Of a DNA stretch of 64,000 nucleotides, positions 60,591-64,000 are shown in pieces. Each line of letters begins with the position of its first letter. Positions within the stretch are counted from its first letter, which is position 1. The position numbers and the translations under genes were made by a program. The notes below the pieces were generated by a model. The model did no database searches. It was not told where the DNA came from and was given only the letters and a program-made list of their open reading frames with translations. Source of the DNA: Numida meleagris (taxonomy: Eukaryota; Chordata; Aves; Galliformes; Numididae); contig NC_034410.1 in assembly GCF_002078875.1 (NCBI RefSeq), positions 79,205,104-79,269,103 of the forward strand. Reading direction: 5' to 3'.

Positions 60591-61690
60591 AGCTGAACAG
60601 CATCAGAATATCCACCCGCCCAGTCTGATCCATTATATAGATGGACCTGAGCTGCAAAAGCTCTGATTGGAGCATGTGTTCCACACCACTAGGGCAGCTG
60701 GGTGGTGCCACCTGAGCCCCTGTTAACTACTGAGCATGGATAAAGCATATGGAAAACCTCAGGATAGAGACATAGCACAGAATGTCTTTGTGGAGCCAGT
60801 AACACTGCCCTGCATCCTACTAGGAAGCAGGCCAGGGAAGCACAGCCTAAAATGCTTCAGCAAGAGTTGATCTAAAAGCCTTGATTCAATTTGTTCCCAG
60901 CTCAGCTACACAACTGTCTCTTAGCTGCTTCAAATTGCTTTCTTTTTGGCAGCCCAGAAATTAAATGTTAACTCAGAGAACTGTATTAATCTCTATTAGC
61001 AAGGAGCTGGAATCTAAACAACTTGAACCTAGCCCTTCTTATATGTCAGCTAAAGCAACATGCATTTATCCAATCTAGAAATCAGTTTGTTAGGCAGAGC
61101 AAGCAAAAGCAGGTGCCGCAAAAATACGATGTTCTAGGCACAGTGCTTATCTTGAAATTGTTTTATGGCTTACTTAAGAAAGATCCAAATAAACAAACAA
61201 GCAAAATTATGACAAAAACTGGGAACTGATCTAGGAAGGCTAAAAATACAAAAATAATTCAAAATTTATTTATTTTAAGCCTTTCCCAAACATTACAGAT
61301 CGCAATAGCATTGCTGCAGGTTTTCAGCTGCTACTGTTGTGTTTCTGTAAGGGGAACTCTCTCTTAAGTAGTTCTTCTCTCACAGAAGAAACTGAATTTC
61401 TTCCGTACAATACGCTGTACATAGAAAATGCCTGCTTGCCACCTAAAACCATTTCTCTTGTTCAGGCAGCAGCAGAATGCTCAGAGGGAAAAAAAGGGCA
61501 AGAAATGCGAAAATGAACAATTACTGAGGAACCTGCCCCTAGCCAGAGTTGCCTTCTAATCACTGGGCAATTTATTGTTATTTATGATCTAAAGCATGGT
61601 GATTTATATCCCTTGTAATTTGTTATTCTACTCAGCACAGCACTTGGTGTTTGTATTATTCATGGGCCTTTTTAAATCTTATTTCTTCCC
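60591..61690. other. Unannotated interval
   Basis: No gene or known repeat recognised. Confidence 0.4.
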
Positions 61691-61800
61691 TGACCTCAAT
61701 AATAGCAGCTGGGGCAGTGAGCTCCACAAGTTAATTACTGGTTGTGTATAAAGCACCTTCCTGAAAAGAATTGTATTTTACTTTCGTCTGCCTCCTAATT
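61691..61800 (-). mobile_element. Ancient CR1-type LINE remnant
   Basis: The plus strand 'gctggggcagtgagctccac' followed by 'aagttaattactggttgtgt' and 'gcaccttcctgaaaagaatt' matches the backward reading of the old amniote CR1 block 'ggcagtgagttccacaggtt.aattacgctgtgtgaagaagt'. It is the same old family as the remnant at 22410-22800. Fragment only. Confidence 0.5.
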
Positions 61801-64000
61801 TGTTTGAGTCTCTCTCGTTCTTGCACACTGAGTATGGCTGCTTCGTCTGGAAGGTTCATTATCCTGCTTTAAACACACTTCTACAAACCATTGCTCATTT
61901 GTCTCTTTGTCAGCTCTGAGCTTGTATATCTTGTTATGTGTAGGACCATGTACACCATGAATCCTCGACCAGCCTATGTCTGATGGGTTTTTGTGAAGGT
62001 CCTTGGCTTGCAGAATTGCTTTGCCCTTGCAAGGTGACCACTGGAGTGAATGCTGGGGCACTGACAAACAACAGCAAAAAATGAAGAATTCTTTCTCAAT
62101 TCTCTTCCTAATTAGGAAGCAAGCCCCTGAGCATGGCTTCGGACCAGTCATGTTTGCACTATCTGCCAGAGCTGTCACAACAAGGAAATATATTGCCCCT
62201 GGACAGACTTTGCCTGACAGTAGGGACTGAAAATAGTGTCTTGCTGAGGCTTGCTCCTGCTCCATGCCCCTCACTGGAGCTGCCTGCCCTCTCACTGCCT
62301 CTCCCCGCTGCTCTCCAGCTGCCCTCTCAGCCAGGCCTCAGCTGGCAGAGACAGGGAGCTGCTCCCTATAGGCCTGGTGCCCACACTGCCTGCTCCTTCC
62401 CTGTCCCAGCCCTGGAGGGAAAGGGAAACTCAGGCGACATCCCACCACAGCCAGGGCCTGACCCAGGACCTCTCCACCCACCCTGGGTGTGCACAAGGTT
62501 AATTTCTCAGTTGACCGTAGCCTAAGGGGCAGAACAGCTTCTTACTCCTACTTCATTTATCCTCCACGTTTAACACCAAGCCCTCTCCCACACTGCATGC
62601 CCAGCTGCTACCTTTATCTCCAATTTCTTTCTGATGGAAAAGCGCCCCACACCAGGAAACTCCAGCAGGATCACGGTTTCTTGTCCTTCTGCACAAGGAA
62701 AGCCCATGAAGAGAGACCTGTCCCTGGCATGCCATGTACCTGTCCACAGTCACTGCTGACTCTATCTTGCTCCAGCAGCAATGACCCAGCAACCCACAAG
62801 TATATTTTTGTAGTGGTGTGCAGTAAATCAAACACCCACCTGGGATAGGCATGTCTAGTCTTCCAAACAGCTTCAAGTATTTGAAATTAACAGTTAAGTT
62901 TTGCTTGTGGGTTTTTCACTTTCTTTTTTCCTGTTCTCAGACAATCTCCTGGCTATATTAATGCCATTTGAAGCCCAAAGTAATTCTGAATCTTCCCGTT
63001 TGGACTAAAAAAGTTAAAAACACAGAAACTAAAGTACTCATTTTAAACTAGCAGAGCTTTGAATTAAACAAATTAATTTGAGAGCATAACCCCTAATGTA
63101 TCCTGTGGGCTAGCAGAATGAAGTGTACCTCTAAATTTCATTTCAAAAGCTCAAGTATTTGCCTGATACGATCGAACCAGGCCAGAAATACCAGCATTCC
63201 CCCCAAATCAGTGATTTTTTTCTGTTCCAGAACTCCTGAATTCCAGTGGGGGCCAAAATCTGTATGCTCTGCAGGGATGCTGGAGCATGCTAAGCAGCTG
63301 CCAGGTTCCTGGCTTGGGCAGATGTGGCTGGACACGGCTCTCTGCCCATGAGTGTACTCACACCTCACTTGCCTCCTCTGTAGCACAGTCCCTTAAGGTT
63401 AACACTTATTGATCTCTCAATAAAATGTATAAGTTATGAATGCTATTAAATCACAGCTGGCTTTCAGGGAATGCTTCTGCCAGAAGGCTCAAGAAGCAAG
63501 AGCTGCTTCTTGTTGAAGAGGTAGAAAAACCCTTCTCCTTCTGTCAGTTTTAAATAAAGTGTTTTTCCACTTAATGTGTTCTTTCAGCTTACTGCCATTT
63601 ACAAAAAGCACTCTTTATCCCTTACTCCTTTCTCCTACATCCTAGCTGAGAGGGAACCTTCTAGGCAAGATAGTAGCTTTCTCATTTTGAGATAAATCAT
63701 CTTGAGATTGTGTCTCCAGGCAAAGCAGGATGGAAAGGGTTGGGAGAGGCAGTGAAGTGTGACCAGCAGTCCGACTGGAAGTGATGATGGGGGTAGATTT
63801 GAGGGCTGACCCACCAACAGGTCAAGAGTGGTTGTAGGGGACATAGCACAGGTGTGGTTGCATATACGTATACATGTGTATGGTAGGAATTACAGATGTT
63901 CAAGGGAGTCTGTACCTGAATACTAGTGGTCCCACAGGGTGAAGAACTTTTCCTTAAGGTCTGGAGGAAGAAAATTGGCTGAAGACCCTGACACAGGTCA
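61801..64000. other. Unannotated end of window
   Basis: A GC-richer patch at 62240-62480 has open frames on both strands without recognised motifs. A good plus-strand acceptor (GATTTTTTTCTGTTCCAG/AACTCC near 63230) has no matching donor that I can support. Otherwise ordinary sequence. Confidence 0.4.

Noticed and set aside
61795..62295. 166-codon minus-strand frame
   Set aside because: It overlaps an old CR1 remnant and a GC-rich patch. No motif recognised and no splice sites.
1..64000. tRNA, rRNA or known microRNA genes
   Set aside because: I scanned for typical T-arm and seed sequences by eye and saw none. A dedicated program could still find a diverged one.

Overview
This is vertebrate nuclear DNA, almost certainly from a bird and probably from a galliform such as chicken, turkey or quail. 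The evidence is the repeat content. There are at least nine recognisable CR1 LINE pieces, most with the avian octamer 3' end (ATTCTATG)n. There are two mariner pieces of the type known from chicken, and one solo endogenous-retrovirus LTR. I see no bacterial operon, Shine-Dalgarno-led gene, CRISPR array, tRNA or rRNA. The window is mostly non-coding, and none of the long open frames is a complete intact gene I can recognise. The repeat families are named from remembered consensus features, not from a database search.

Layout. Positions 1-5000 hold CR1 debris and plain sequence. A CpG island lies at about 5190-6660 and contains a 110-base assembly gap (5945-6054). It has two good splice donors on the minus strand, so it probably holds the promoter and first exon of a gene running left out of the window, possibly with divergent plus-strand transcription. 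From about 6.7 to 34 kb the sequence is intergenic or intronic, with a CR1 at 8.5 kb, an old CR1 at 22.4 kb and a perfect hairpin at 30.7 kb. From 34.37 to 35.4 kb there are two CR1 copies in a row on the minus strand, the first led by nine exact octamers. A solo LTR lies at 39.5-40.05 kb. From 42.36 to 43.42 kb two mariner pieces lie head to head, one interrupted by a CR1.

From about 45 to 60 kb the minus strand carries a series of exon-like open segments with good splice sites. Three of them (54818-54871, 51396-51470 and 49629-49764) join in one reading frame across their predicted introns. I take this as part of an unidentified protein-coding gene transcribed right to left. Further candidate exons lie at 45355-45478, 47655-47692, 48890-48945, 56286-56351, 58780-58937 and 60130-60198. 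I do not recognise the protein family. The exon at 58.8 kb ends in a stop followed closely by a polyadenylation hexamer, so it may belong to a second transcript.
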